Source: Mesostigma viride
Lineage: Eukaryota > Streptophyta > Mesostigmatophyceae > Mesostigmatales > Mesostigmataceae
Direction: 5' to 3'
DNA: 64,000 nucleotides
Assembly: GCA_009746045.1 (NCBI GenBank)
Contig: RPFO01000090.1
Coordinates: 1,265,699-1,329,698 of the forward strand
The notes below the pieces were generated by a model. It had not been told where the DNA came from, made no database searches, and saw only the letters and a program-made list of their open reading frames with translations. Every line of letters begins with the position of its first letter. The stretch's first letter is position 1. The position numbers and the translations under genes are program-made. Shown here piece by piece: positions 47,598 through 57,871 of the stretch.

Positions 47598-50187
47598 GGT
47601 CCTAAATTTAGGACTTTGTCCTAAATTGTCCTAGTGGTCACTATAACCGAGGTACCGGGTAGGGGGGGTCACTATATGGTCCAAACCCCATGTGGACCGT
47701 ACCCGGCATGATGTACCCGTGGTACCGGCACTATGGTACCCGGATTCCGTACCCGGGTACCGGGTATTTGGGCGGGAAAGTAGGTACCTCGACCAAAAAT
47801 ATGAACGATTTGGAGCGAAAAAGTGGATGCGGGAACGATGCCTCGCGGTAATGGCGGCCTCAGGGTCGGAGCTCGTGTAAGCGCGTTAGCGTATCTTTTT
47901 GACGAGCCAGGCCAGAGAAGGGAAGATAGGTGGTCCTACCAGCGTGCTGTTGAGGCTGGCGTCAATTGGCGCACGTTTAGGATTTCGGGAGTGCATGGTG
48001 GTTAGTGAGGATCGGTCGGATGTTACCTGCACTTGGGACATCGATGGCAGCACTGAAGCAATAAAAAAAAGGGATTTGCGGGTGGAGGCTGGGCCTGAAA
48101 ATGACGCGGACGATGAGTCTAACCATCCCGAGTCTGATCCCGAAGAGCCAGGCCAGGGCGCGGTCGCTGCTGCCCGGGAGGACTCGATCGGAACCTGACG
48201 ACGACGAATTTCCAGCTGAAAATGTGATCGACCCAGACGAGGAGCTATGGGCGCGGCTGCACATCCTGGGTGCTGGCCAGGAGCCCGCGCCCATGGATAT
48301 CCCGGCCTGGGGGACCGAGCAGACCACGATTCGCGAGTGCCAGCGCCTGATGGCTGGCCACGTCGCGACCTACCCGCCGAGGTTGGTGGGCTTTTGCTGT
48401 CCAGATCCGGCCGCCGCAAGCAACTGGGACTGGTTCAAGCACTTTTTCCCCACGAGTCTGCTGCCGGAGATGGCGAAGCTGATGACGGAAAGGGGTCTGG
48501 CTGGCACGCGGCTACAAGGACTGGAAGGTCACGGAGGGCCTGATTTAATTGGGCGTACATCGCGCTGCGCTGCCTGATGATGGTCTACCATGCTGCCGGC
48601 GGCTATGCGGCTTACTGGCGTCAGGATGGCGTCATTGTTTACGATTTTGGGCGATGGATGCCACGAGTGTTTGAGAAGCTGACTGCCTGCTGGGCTGTGC
48701 CTTTTTACCCTGGAACCCAGGCAACTGACCCTTTTTGGCAGTGCCGGCGGTGGGTCGACGCCATCAATGCCTGCTGGAAGAGCGGGCTGCAGCCTGGCCA
48801 CATTATCGTCTGCGACGAGAGCATGATCACCTGGACTGGCAGCTAGGGCCATGCCCGGCTTCATGAAGGTGGGCAGGAAGCCAAAGCCGCTGGGCAGGGA
48901 GATGAAGACGGTGGCGGATGGCCAGTCCAAGATCATGCTGCACATGGAGGTGCAGGAGGGCGCAGCGGCCATGGCCCTGAAGCCCTATGCCCGGGAGTAC
49001 GGCCCCGCCTGCGCTAACACCATGCGCATGACCTAGGCGTGGCAGGGCTCGGGGCGCGTCGTCCTCGGCGACTCGTGGTTCGGCTCCAGCAAGGCCGCGG
49101 TGCAGCTGTGGAAGCGCGGGCTGTACGCCATCCTCAACGTCAAGACTGGCCACTCCAACTTCCCCAAGCAGGCGCTCTTCAGCGCGCTGGGCATGCGCGG
49201 CAGCCACGTACGGCGTTCGCGGGCGAGGCGCGCACGTTGTCGGGCCCGTGCAAGCTGTTCGCGGTCGCGCACCAGTCCAAGCAGCCCATGCTGCTGGTTT
49301 CAACCTGCTCCACCACGCTGGCTGGCCCGGACCAGGTCAAGACGTGGCCAGTGTCCACCAATGCCCAAGGTGTGCAGGAGGAGCACCGCAAGGTGACCAC
49401 GCAGCCCGAGGTCACGGCCATCTACCGCAAGGACAGCGGTGTCATCAACTGCCACAACCACAAGCGGCAGGGGGCCATGCAAGGTGGCCCTGAGCGATGC
49501 GTGGGGCACCAAGGACGCCGCGGTGCGGGAGAGCAGTGAGTGCATGAGCATCTGCCTCACCAACGCGCACCTGGCCAAGGTGTACGTTCTTCGCTGGCGA
49601 CATGGACCCCCAGGACGCCTTCCTCGATCGAGGGCCGGGCTGGCGGTGGAAATTCTGTCATCCCCGCTGGTGGCGAGTGAGAGGGCGCTGGGATCCATCC
49701 TCCCCCCGCTTCCAGGCGTGGCGCACGAGATGCGGCAGCATGAGAAGCAGGAGAAGTGCACGTACTGCAAGATAAAGTGTGGCTACTATTGTGTCACCTG
49801 CAGCCCCGCTGGCGACAGGCGTATTAACGTGTGTGGCCTGGTCACGGGCCGCCCCTGCTGGAATGACCACCAGCTAGATGGGGAAGTCTCCCCAAGTCCC
49901 CAGGGGTCATATAGGAGGCGCAAGCGGTCGCGTTCTTGAGTGTTTTAGGGCTTGTTTTATATAGTGGTCCTAATGGTCCTAAAACCCACATTTTGGCCAA
50001 ATTCGCGCTTTGAGGTCTGGCAGGTGGCAGGGCCCATTCATGCACTAAATGTAATTATTTGACCCCAGGTTTTTGATAGAAACTAAAAAAGTGTGTTATC
50101 TGTCATGGGCACGAATGCCAGGGTCAAATTTTAATGTTTGCATGATGTATATATTTTAATTCCAAGTGGTCCTAAATTTAGGACTTT
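47598..50187 (+). mobile_element. piggyBac-like element inserted in the 8-kb transposon
   Basis: Bounded by two direct copies of GGTCCTAAATTTAGGACTTT (47598-47617 and 50168-50187). Internal imperfect inverted repeats include GTGGTCACTATAACC on the left and TTATATAGTGGTCC on the right (49957-49970). It carries the piggyBac transposase relic described next. A clean TTAA duplication was not seen, so the boundaries are approximate. Confidence 0.6.
47899..49939 (+). pseudogene. piggyBac-type transposase (DDE_Tnp_1_7), broken
   Basis: + strand blocks in several frames follow piggyBac order: an acidic N-terminus (ESNHPESDPEEPG), NWDWFKHFFPTSLLPEMAKL, VDAINACWKSG, then the first catalytic motif VCDESMITWTG, PGFMKVGRKPKPLGREMKT, the second motif VVLGDSWFGSSKAAVQLW, a VKTWP/EVTAIYRKDSGVINCHNHK segment, DAWGTKDAAVRES, and a C-terminal Cys-rich domain (CTYCKIKCGYYCVTC...CGLVTG). 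At least four frame changes or stops. This family moves DNA by cut and paste at TTAA (family knowledge). The copy is dead. Confidence 0.8.
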
Positions 50188-50710
50188 TTCTGGGAAAACT
50201 AACACTGGGCTCCAGGCCCTGTGTGACTTTGATGATGATGGGCCAGGGGGGCCCAAGCGGGAGGCAAAGGCAGCCGAGGTAGAGGAGCTGGCAGCCACTT
50301 ATGTTGCCTCTTTCATCTTTTTCACTGCCCCCGAGGATGTCACCACATACATGCACGACCTGGTGGCCCACATCCCATCTCAGATCCGTGAGTTGGTTGG
50401 GTGACCTGCGCCTGTTTTCGGGGGAGGCCTTAGAACACCTCCACCATGTGAACAAGGTGACCTATGCACACCGCTCTAACAAGTGTGTCAAAACTGGGAC
50501 TGACAAGCGTGGAAGGGCCATGGGCGTTGGTGCACTTGCGCAGAGCATGCATGCTGGCATGGTGCGCCAAGAGTTGGCACACCGACTCTGCATGCCACAG
50601 GCCACTTTCCTATGCGGAACAACGAGCAAGGAAGAGGATGCTGGATCACATGAGGGCTGCAGCAAAATGAGTCGACGTGCATGCAGGGCATGCAGCTTGA
50701 TGAAGGCATA

Positions 50711-51640
50711 GCATGACGTTTGCATGCATGCCAGGCGAGCCGGCTCTTCAATGGTGGCCAGTGGGCTCTCCATGTGTTATTGATGTGTGTTATAGACGAA
50801 TAAACTGGCATTCTTATGCTTTCACATGTCACGACTTGGTGATTTTACGATGGCTATCTGCTGGATGTCTCGTTCTCATTGATGTGTATATATCATTATA
50901 CAGAGTGGTACCAAGTTTAAGCTCACTAGGACCTCAGTTGCTTGCTTGGAGGTGTGCACTTTCTAGGAAGTGCGAGTTGTTGGCTGCTGGCACACGTCAC
51001 AGTTTTTTCGCCATCTGATGCGCAATCTCAGTAAAACTTGGGAGACTTGTGTAGCATGGTGCAGCATAACTGCCTGCCAGATTTCAAGCCAAACTGAGAT
51101 CATTCGCACCACCTACGGTGTAATGAATGTCTTAATTTGGCATCGCGGTGACATGTGACAGCAGAATATTGCAATTAAATGTAAGATGCAAGTTCCCAGT
51201 CAGGCTTCATACTTCACAAATGATGTGTTTAACAATTTCTAGGTGAATCTAAGCTCATTTGCATTAATGGAGGCATCAACTTGTTAATAAAATGCCTACT
51301 AAAATAGGCTTTGTGTGACGTTTGACAGCATAATTGCTTTCCAAACCGTGTCTAACTCGGGTGCAATTTGGTAGGTAAGCTAAATGTGATGTAAATAAGT
51401 TATCTACCCATTTACAGGTCAAGCAGACATGATTTGTGATGTTTATGCAATTAATAATGAATAAAATTGGCATTTTTTTGCGTTTTTAATGCTTTTCGAC
51501 GTCACCGTTCAGTAAGCTCCATGTAGCCAGCCAAGGTGCAACTTGGCACATTAAAACTACTTTAGTATCATCATAAGGAAGCTTGCCACCAAGTTTGACC
51601 ATCATCTGAATATAACTGCAGCTAGGAGGAATAAGATGGG
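50711..51640. other. AT-rich 3' part of the 8-kb element
   Basis: No coding region seen. Several TTAATAAT-type stretches and imperfect repeats (GCATAATTGC / GCATAACTGC) up to the right inverted repeat. Confidence 0.5.
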
Positions 51641-51666
51641 TGTTTTTTGGCACTTTCAGACCGTTG

Positions 51667-52211
51667 TGTGCTTGCCGATCGACGCGCCGCCGATTCTTGA
51701 GTGGCAGCACAGCTACCGTATTACGCTGTACAAAAACAAAGGTTCCCCTGACGACCCCGCCAACTACCGAGGAGTCTGCATCCAGAGCGCCGCACTCAAG
51801 TTGTTCATGCGCATGATCCTCAACCGCCTTTGTTCTGCTCTCGACTGTCACCTTGGGGAAAGTCAAATGGGCTTTCGTCGTGGGCGCAATACCGTCATGG
51901 CCATCTTCGTCGCGCGTCGCCTCTTCGAGGACATTGCTCTCCTGCAACCTGGTGAGTTTCCCGCCATCCTGATCTTCGTCGACTTCATCAAGGCTTTGGA
52001 ATCTGTCCTCTGGGACGCTCTATGGGCTGTACTTGCTCGCGCTCGCGTCCCCACTCCCCTGATTACCGTCATCCGCACGCTGTATGAGGGGTCGACCACT
52101 TCGGTGCGCACTCAACACGGCATTACCCCGCCATGCCCACTGCAGACCGGCGTCTGGCAGGGTTGCGTCCTGTCGCCGTACCTGTTTATTATTGTAGTGG
52201 ATTATGTTATG
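51667..52211 (+). pseudogene. LINE ORF2 reverse transcriptase (piece 2 of 3)
   Basis: Resumes the RT after the 8-kb insert: ILEWQHSYRITLYKNKGSPD, ESQMGFRRGRNTVMAIFVAR, AILIFVDFIKALESVLWDAL, TGVWQGCVLSPYLFIIVVDY. It is cut at VVDYVM by another LINE and continues at 56904 with the catalytic YADD. Confidence 0.88.
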
Positions 52212-52388
52212 CCACGTTTATATTAGTAGTGGATTATGTTAAGTCAAATTCCGGCCACGAGGTAGCCATGGCTGTTGGAGCTCGTAACTTTCACGTTTGA
52301 GCACCGAATTTAGTCGTGAATATCACTATCGCTTCGTCTTTCTAAGACGCACATGCTGATATAATTTCCCGACGCTATTACGCAATGT

Positions 52389-53422
52389 ATGGCGAACAAA
52401 CGCGCCTCGACGCAACGCAGCCTGGCGGCTGCGCTCGGCAATGAAAATACGTCTGCAGCTCAGGCTGCAGCCTCGCCATCAGGTCCGGCAGGCGGCGATG
52501 ACACTAGTCGTGCACTGGACGTGGTCGTCCAGCAACCTCCCGGGCTTAACGCCTCGCCATCTGCATCGCCTGACCCCAAGCGCACCCGCCCAGCCGAAAA
52601 AACAGGAGGGTCTTCACGCCCCTCAGAACCGAGCTTTCGGCCCGGGCCTTTCAAGGTCGAAGATTACGACTGGGCCAACCCGTCTCCGACCGATGCTAAT
52701 AATGCGCTGCATCTTCTTCGGGGATTACGCTTCGCTTTACGACCTGTGCCTCCATCTCCACGCCATCAATCGCCTCCTCGGCCCAGACGGCAGCCGCTGG
52801 GCCAACATCTACCAGCTGTCCGGCTGCCCCCGCCCCCATCTCCAACACGCCATCCTCAACTCCCTTCTCCAGCGCTCTGACGAGTGACGGCGAGATCTGG
52901 GCTCCATCCCTTTCCGCCCCCACCCTCCGCTCCATCCTCACGGAAGCCTTCCAGCAGCACGTGACCCCCCTTGCTGCCGACGTAGCAGCAATCGGCGGCA
53001 CGCTGACTGCTGAACTTCCTCACATTTCCACCGCCACCGCCTCCACCTCCACTGCCATTTCCGCCTCCACTGCCGACATCAAAGCCCAGCTCCTCGACCT
53101 CGACCAACGCCTCCAAGCCACCGCCACCGCCCTTGAGAGCTTGCATGCATGACACCGCCGGCCTCACCGCCCCTGAGGCGGTGAAGGACATCGCCGCCCA
53201 GCCGGCGCCTGCTGGCTCGGCCGGCGATGCTCCCTCCACCTGGGCGGACTTGCTTAAGCATCATACCACCTCCACCACCTCCACCATCTCGGCACAACTC
53301 AAGCAACAAGCCCTCGACCTTCGCGAGGAAGCCGACATCGCCTGGCGCAGCCACAATGTCATCGTCAAGCACTTCGACCAGCCGGCAGGTGAGACCTCCA
53401 CGAGCCTTCTTGAGGCATTTAA
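52389..53422 (+). pseudogene. LINE ORF1 protein, N-terminal part
   Basis: Starts MANKRASTQRSLAAALGN, followed by a low-complexity Ala/Pro-rich region, a conserved DYASLYDLCLHLHAINRL block (in a shifted frame), a heptad-rich Thr/Ala coiled coil (TADIKAQLLDLDQRLQATAT), then KQQALDLREEADIAWRSHNV and TSTSLLEAFK. Two to three frame breaks. RNA-binding chaperone role inferred from LINE ORF1 proteins. The frame continues across the TTAA element at 56096. Confidence 0.65.
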
Positions 53423-53873
53423 GGGGACTGGTCCCTTCTGACCACCCCAAAAGTGAACTCATGTAATAACATTGTAAGTCCACATGATATGTCCAGATTT
53501 GAGTTTGGGGCATCAAAACAACATGTTTGGGCATGCATCCCCCCACCTGTAGGGTTCATGACCCCTGGCTATACACCGGATGCCAGCATAATACGCTAAA
53601 CCATAGGGTCCATGGCACCTAGCGCCTAGGTGCATGGCAAGACCAAATTCAATCAGCCATGATATTTTCTTTAAGTTCCCACTGTTTACAAAAAACCTGG
53701 CTAGTTGGGTCCCCAAAATGGTACTTCAAACTAGTAGGTGTTAAATTTTGACCTAAAAAGGGTCTTTTTTAGCACATAAAAAAATAAATCAAATCAATAA
53801 CACATGTTATATGGCCAGTGGGGTTAAAATCAAATATTACATGGTGGGAAATGTATACCCACCAATTTTCAGC

Positions 53874-54459
53874 TCAATCTGACCAGTAAAACACATATAT
53901 GATCATGGTTATAGCCCTTTTCAGGACTTGGAAAAAACTGGAAAAACTGTCAATCAAGCACACTGTTGCCCCCGTGTCATCACATGCTGCACAAAACCAG
54001 GGATCACCAGGCACGGTGGACAGCGTGAAACCCAAGCACAACATGTGGCCCCCATGGTCGCCCGGATCCTGGTTGGAACACAAGAGAAAGGGGTTCACCT
54101 TCTTGTGCTCTGCACCGCCACACACCGTGCAGAGCACACTGTCACTGCCACTGTCACTGGCTTCCCCCCCCCTTCCTGCCCCGCCACGGGCTGCCCGTAG
54201 ATGGCATAGCCACTGCCATGCTCATACTCCCCCCGGCCTTGTTATCCTTCCGCTTGCCCCCCTGGGCCTCAGTTTTTTTCTTCTTGCGCAGCCTGCGCCA
54301 GTTTGGGTCCCTCTTCTTGGCCTGCTGGCGTGCCCTCTCCAGCTTGAGGGAGGCCAGCTGCTCCTCCACAGCCGGTGTGACCGTGATTCCCAACCACATA
54401 CTACCATCCTCTGCACATATGGTACCTCCTATGTTCAAGGTTTGACGACGTTCTGACAA
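53874..54459 (-). pseudogene. PHD-like zinc-finger gene in the TTAA element, frameshifted
   Basis: Upstream frame (54459-54154): a charged helix (LASLKLERARQQAKKRDPNW) and a basic RRLRKKKK cluster. After a G8 run near 54165 the frame moves to 54137-53874, which encodes VLCTVCGGAEHKKVNPFLLC, then GGHMLC, then DPWFCAACD. This is the PHD order Cys-Cys...Cys...His-Cys...Trp-x-Cys-Cys, but the fourth Cys ligand is not evident. The position near the element's end recalls the Cys-rich C-terminus of piggyBac transposases, an alternative reading. Frame unity across the G-run is inferred. Confidence 0.5.
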
Positions 54460-55445
54460 GAACTGCCCAAGTTACAACCATTCCAAGACGGCCACCCATG
54501 TAGACACTACAAGGAAATTATAGTAACCATTCAGCCACACTAGCACCTCCTTCTTCATCAAAGACATCTGCAAACTGACCAAAGCACACATGATTAACTC
54601 TTGCACGCTGACGGCAACACATGCTCAACGTGGGGGGTCATTGTGACAAGAACTACTCAAGTTGATGGGTTTCCTATATGACCACCTGACAAGGCGCTAA
54701 GGACCACTCAGTAAGTTAGTAACCCCACAGTGCCACTTCATATGCCATCCAACATGCACCAAAACCATGCTGAGTATGTTTACAATGTACAAACGGGTGG
54801 CCACGCACCTCATATGTGTTCATCATCCCTCCAGCATGGCCAGCCTTGTAAATATGTTCATAGCCTTGACGATGGTAGCCCTAACATGCCTAAGCAGCAT
54901 TTCCTATGTTTCTCCCAGGTTAGAGTGTAAGGTTGATGCCAACCAAGCTAATCAGCTCAACAACACCTCCTAAACTGTCCTCCCCGGCATGGATGACAAA
55001 CTGGGACTATGGAGGGCAAGGAACCAAGTAGGAACACGGTATATATAGCTTGCATGCAGTCATGCATGTCAACCATGGTTGGCTCAGCACATTGTAGTCT
55101 TGTCACATCATCATAACAAAGGAAAGCTCAAACAACCATTGGTGCCAGCTATCTACATGCAGTCACACAAATGCAATATCTCCAACATCATCATCACTAT
55201 AACACTTCCATCCCTGCACGATAAAATGCAAAGAAACCATTGGCGGCCCTTCAGCGCATGAGCGCTGTGATGCCGCTGCGGCCTGCGAAGAGAGGGTGCG
55301 TCACTCTCAAACAACAAGAAGCGTCCATACGCACAACATCCTTGCCAGAACACGTTTTATGAAATGCCTTATACCTTCCCGAAGAGCTATAGGCTGCGAC
55401 TGAAGCGGCCCTGATCACGACATCAACGAAAACAATCTAAAGCTG

Positions 55446-56060
55446 TCAGGTATTCGGCAACACAACGGCAAGCGACGGCAAGCTAGCTGGCGGAAACTGC
55501 CCAAAAAGAACGCAAAAAAAATCGAACGATGAGCTCATAGAAGAAGGCACTGATAGCATATAACATTCGCGACAAATCTGTAACTCGCCCTCGTAAATCC
55601 CTCGCCCAGGCGCGCAATAACAGCCGTTATTCCATGGACAGGTCAGACACGCACTGCGCAGGTCTGAACAATTACTTACCGATAATGGCCGAAAATATGG
55701 CAAAAAGCACCAGCTCGGTTTAGAATTCGATGCAACCGCCTGCTTCACGGTCAGAACAACCCCCAAAACCGCGATTTTACAGCCGCTATCATGAATTCTA
55801 TTTCATTCCGCGCGACCAAAAAATTCAGATTACCCCCCATGCCGATGGCATAAAAAAACAACAGCGATATTGTAAACCAGCTGATTTCCGCCACAAACTA
55901 ACATCATAAACTCATCGTCTTTTAGATTCGAGTAAAATTTTTGCATTTCGCCTGCCCTAGTGTGGTAGTTTCGCCTGAACGCAGTCGCCATGGCCACTTC
56001 CGCAAGGGGTGCGCGCACCGTGCACGTGAAATTTATGACCTTCGGTACCGGCGCGAATTT
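55446..56060 (-). other. Upstream part of the TTAA element with Cys-rich frame
   Basis: A minus-strand frame at 55766-55446 has CSDLRSACLTCPWNNGCYC and ELQICRECY. The segment 56060-55800 (VRAPLAEVAMATAFRRN) has a diverged relative on + at 63010-63330. Could be 5' exons of the PHD-like gene; splicing was not resolved. Confidence 0.4.
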
Positions 56061-56099
56061 TTTGGCGCCAAAAAATTCGGAAGGGACCAGTCCCCTTAA

Positions 56100-56449
56100 G
56101 CGCGACATTTTTGCCCCCATGCTACTCACTGGTGAGCTGGACACGTCGGCTGTCGGCCTCCCCCGCGCGCGGGGGAAGGCTGGCCCGGCACCCGTGCTCC
56201 TCACCTAGCTTTAAGTACATGGCGGACAAGCTGGCGTTCCTTAAATGCCGCAAGAAGGCTCTCGGAGAGTCGCTTCACGCTGGACGACGACTTGACCCTG
56301 GCCCAGCAACAGCGGCGACGCGAGCTATGGCCGACCTACCTTCAGCTCCGGCAGAGCGCAAGGGGGAAGCCGGTATACTGGAGGGGGGCGGTCATCCACG
56401 TTGACCACAAGCCCTGGCAGCCCCCCCCTGCCACCTCAGACTAGGGAAA
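56100..56449 (+). pseudogene. LINE ORF1 protein, C-terminal part
   Basis: Continues the ORF1 frame after the TTAA element: RDIFAPMLLTGELDTSAVGL, then PRARGKAGPAPVLLT. An in-frame stop near 56207 is followed by FKYMADKLAFLKCRKKALGE, LDDDLTLAQQQRRRELWPTY and KPVYWRGAVIHVDHKPW. The RNA-binding and C-terminal domain order matches L1-type ORF1 (Transposase_22). One stop and one frame change. Confidence 0.75.
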
Positions 56450-56903
56450 ATATACCAGTAGTGTAGATTAGTCAGGCTTAGCCTAGCATGTGGCCCACGC
56501 GCATCATGTGCGCCCATAATGGCCCCCATGGATGATGCCTTCAGAATTTAGCCACGCCCTACCTATAATGGGACCCCCATGGATGTCGCATTAAGACTTT
56601 AGCCATGCTATGCCGTACAGAGAGATGCTCTCTGTCGAGAAGCCATGCCCTAGCTCTTGTATAGCCATGATGATCTTCCCCCCACATGACATACTCCCCC
56701 TTAGCTGGGCATAGTGTGAAGATCATGAGGGTGCAGGTGCCGGTGCCTTGGTGCACCTAGAGCAAGTGTTGCTTACATTCCCACCCTTGCAGGAAGTAGC
56801 CCAGAATGTATTAAAAGCCATATGCCCCTTCTCAGGGATATGTGCTACATGTACTCCCAACAGAGTTATGTTTCTAATTAATTAATTAATTAATTATGTT
56901 ATG

Positions 56904-57188
56904 CGCCAGGCACGTGCTCGCTTTGCTAGCATTGCAGGCCGTGCCCCTGGCCTAGCGATCACGAACGCGCTTGGAGAAGGGGGGCCGACTAACAAGCTGA
57001 ATTTACTAGCTGACCTCATTTATGCCGACGACATCACGCTCATCGAGAAACCGGAGTCTGCCCAACTTTGGCTGGACTGCCTGGCGCTCGAGGCTCGGGC
57101 GGTTGGTCTAGAAATCAGCCCCAAAACGGAGGTCCTGGCCCTCGGCATGGCAGGGCCCCCACCCACACTCCGCCTCTTAGACGATTAA
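56904..57188 (+). pseudogene. LINE ORF2 reverse transcriptase, catalytic YADD (piece 3 of 3)
   Basis: MRQARARFASIAGRAPGLAI, then LADLIYADDITLIEKPESAQ and LEISPKTEVLALGM: the RT palm with YADD and the following thumb start. Contiguous with piece 2 once the ORF1-bearing LINE and one target-site duplication are removed. Ends at TTAATTAATT, so the ORF2 tail domain is missing. Confidence 0.85.
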
Positions 57189-57870
57189 TTAATTCAATAT
57201 TCATAGCTCCGTTGGGGGCGTCCCCAACATCTACTGCTCCAATTTTGGTACTTTTGAAATTCCATGCCTGGAGCGCAAAGTTTGCAATATATGTGCCGTT
57301 TGTAGCTCTAGCTCTATAATAACCTGACCAACCCCGCATTCCTCAAAGTACTTAGCACTTGTTGCCTATTCTCATTATGCGAATCACATGATTAGGATGT
57401 GCTTCATGATTGCTATTGCTCGAGATTCAATTAAGAATGATTGACATCAATAAATGATGAACCAAATAAACCAAATTAGGCCACTTGACAAGTTCATGAT
57501 CCATTTAAATTGTACAATTAAGCGATTAATTAATTCATAAATCATACATTACATGGGATACCCCCGTCGACGAGCTAGTGGTACGTACAATGAAACATTT
57601 GAGTTTGTAACATGTCTCCATGGATATATACATGTATGCTGGACCTCGCGCATCTCAGCCCTCTAAGAAATGTTATTTGAACTCAGGTCTAGATCTAAAT
57701 ATATACATGATCTGGATAATATTATACACTTCCTTAAAAGAGCATGAATCGAGCTTTACAATTCAGGACAAGGAACTCGTTTGCAAATCACGGCTGAAAG
57801 GCAAGTGCTCACAACGAAGCACGTGCTCTCAAGGCTGTCCACCTCGTCCAACCAAGCCCGGGCGAGCTGG
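57189..57870. other. AT-rich spacer, no gene seen
   Basis: Contains TTAATTAATT-type runs at 57186 and 57525 and an unassigned block at 57200-57330. It may hold the left end of the next transposon; no inverted repeat with the right side was found. Confidence 0.45.
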
Positions 57871-57871
57871 C

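Larger units (their letters stand above)
46300..50710 (+). pseudogene. Putative transposase of the 8-kb element, broken and interrupted
   Basis: Blocks in three + frames read as one decayed protein: VLIQVMADAASLSRSQKYVS with a candidate catalytic Asp (46580-46640), YVGSDSNHGALKAQ, a Cys/His block at 46940-47110 (CNKCTCPKAKF, CPSPHCGKVFHTQAEL), LHCLLNNVCALLDRTIMAW (47250-47305), KPHVIGREAETLLDKF. After the piggyBac-like insert come HDLVAHIPSQIRELG, LRLFSGEALEHLHHVNKVTY and RGRAMGVGALAQSMHAGMVRQE. An LFSGE..E..H..K-like ending is common in large eukaryotic DDE transposases, but I cannot name the superfamily. Confidence 0.5.
43610..51666 (+). mobile_element. 8.06-kb TIR DNA transposon of unassigned superfamily
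   Basis: The ends are imperfect inverted repeats of about 35 bp: left CAACGGTCCGTGCCCCGCC then AAAAACGACCATCTTA; right, reverse-complemented, CAACGGTCTGAAAGTGCC then AAAAAACACCCATCTTAT. Insertion splits LINE ORF2 between codons that are contiguous in the related copy near 41365; at most a 2-bp (TG) target-site duplication is visible. It carries several + strand frames with frame breaks and is itself interrupted by a piggyBac-like element. Confidence 0.75.
53423..56095 (-). mobile_element. 2.67-kb TTAA-flanked (piggyBac-type) element
   Basis: Inverted termini GGGGACTGGTCCCTTC (53423) and GAAGGGACCAGTCCCC (to 56095) with TTAA on both sides (53419-53422, 56096-56099). Dropping the element and one TTAA puts LINE ORF1 back in frame across the site. 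TTAA targets with G/C-run ends are the piggyBac hallmark. No transposase domain was recognised; it carries a minus-strand gene with a PHD-like finger, so it may be non-autonomous. Confidence 0.8.
52212..56892 (+). mobile_element. ORF1-bearing LINE inserted in LINE ORF2
   Basis: Flanked by an 11-bp target-site duplication ATTATGTTATG (52201-52211 and 56893-56903) and ending in a (TTAA)n tail. It has ORF1 but no RT or endonuclease and is split by a TTAA-flanked DNA element. Its 3' UTR (56450-56875) matches that at 40640-40960. Confidence 0.85.
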
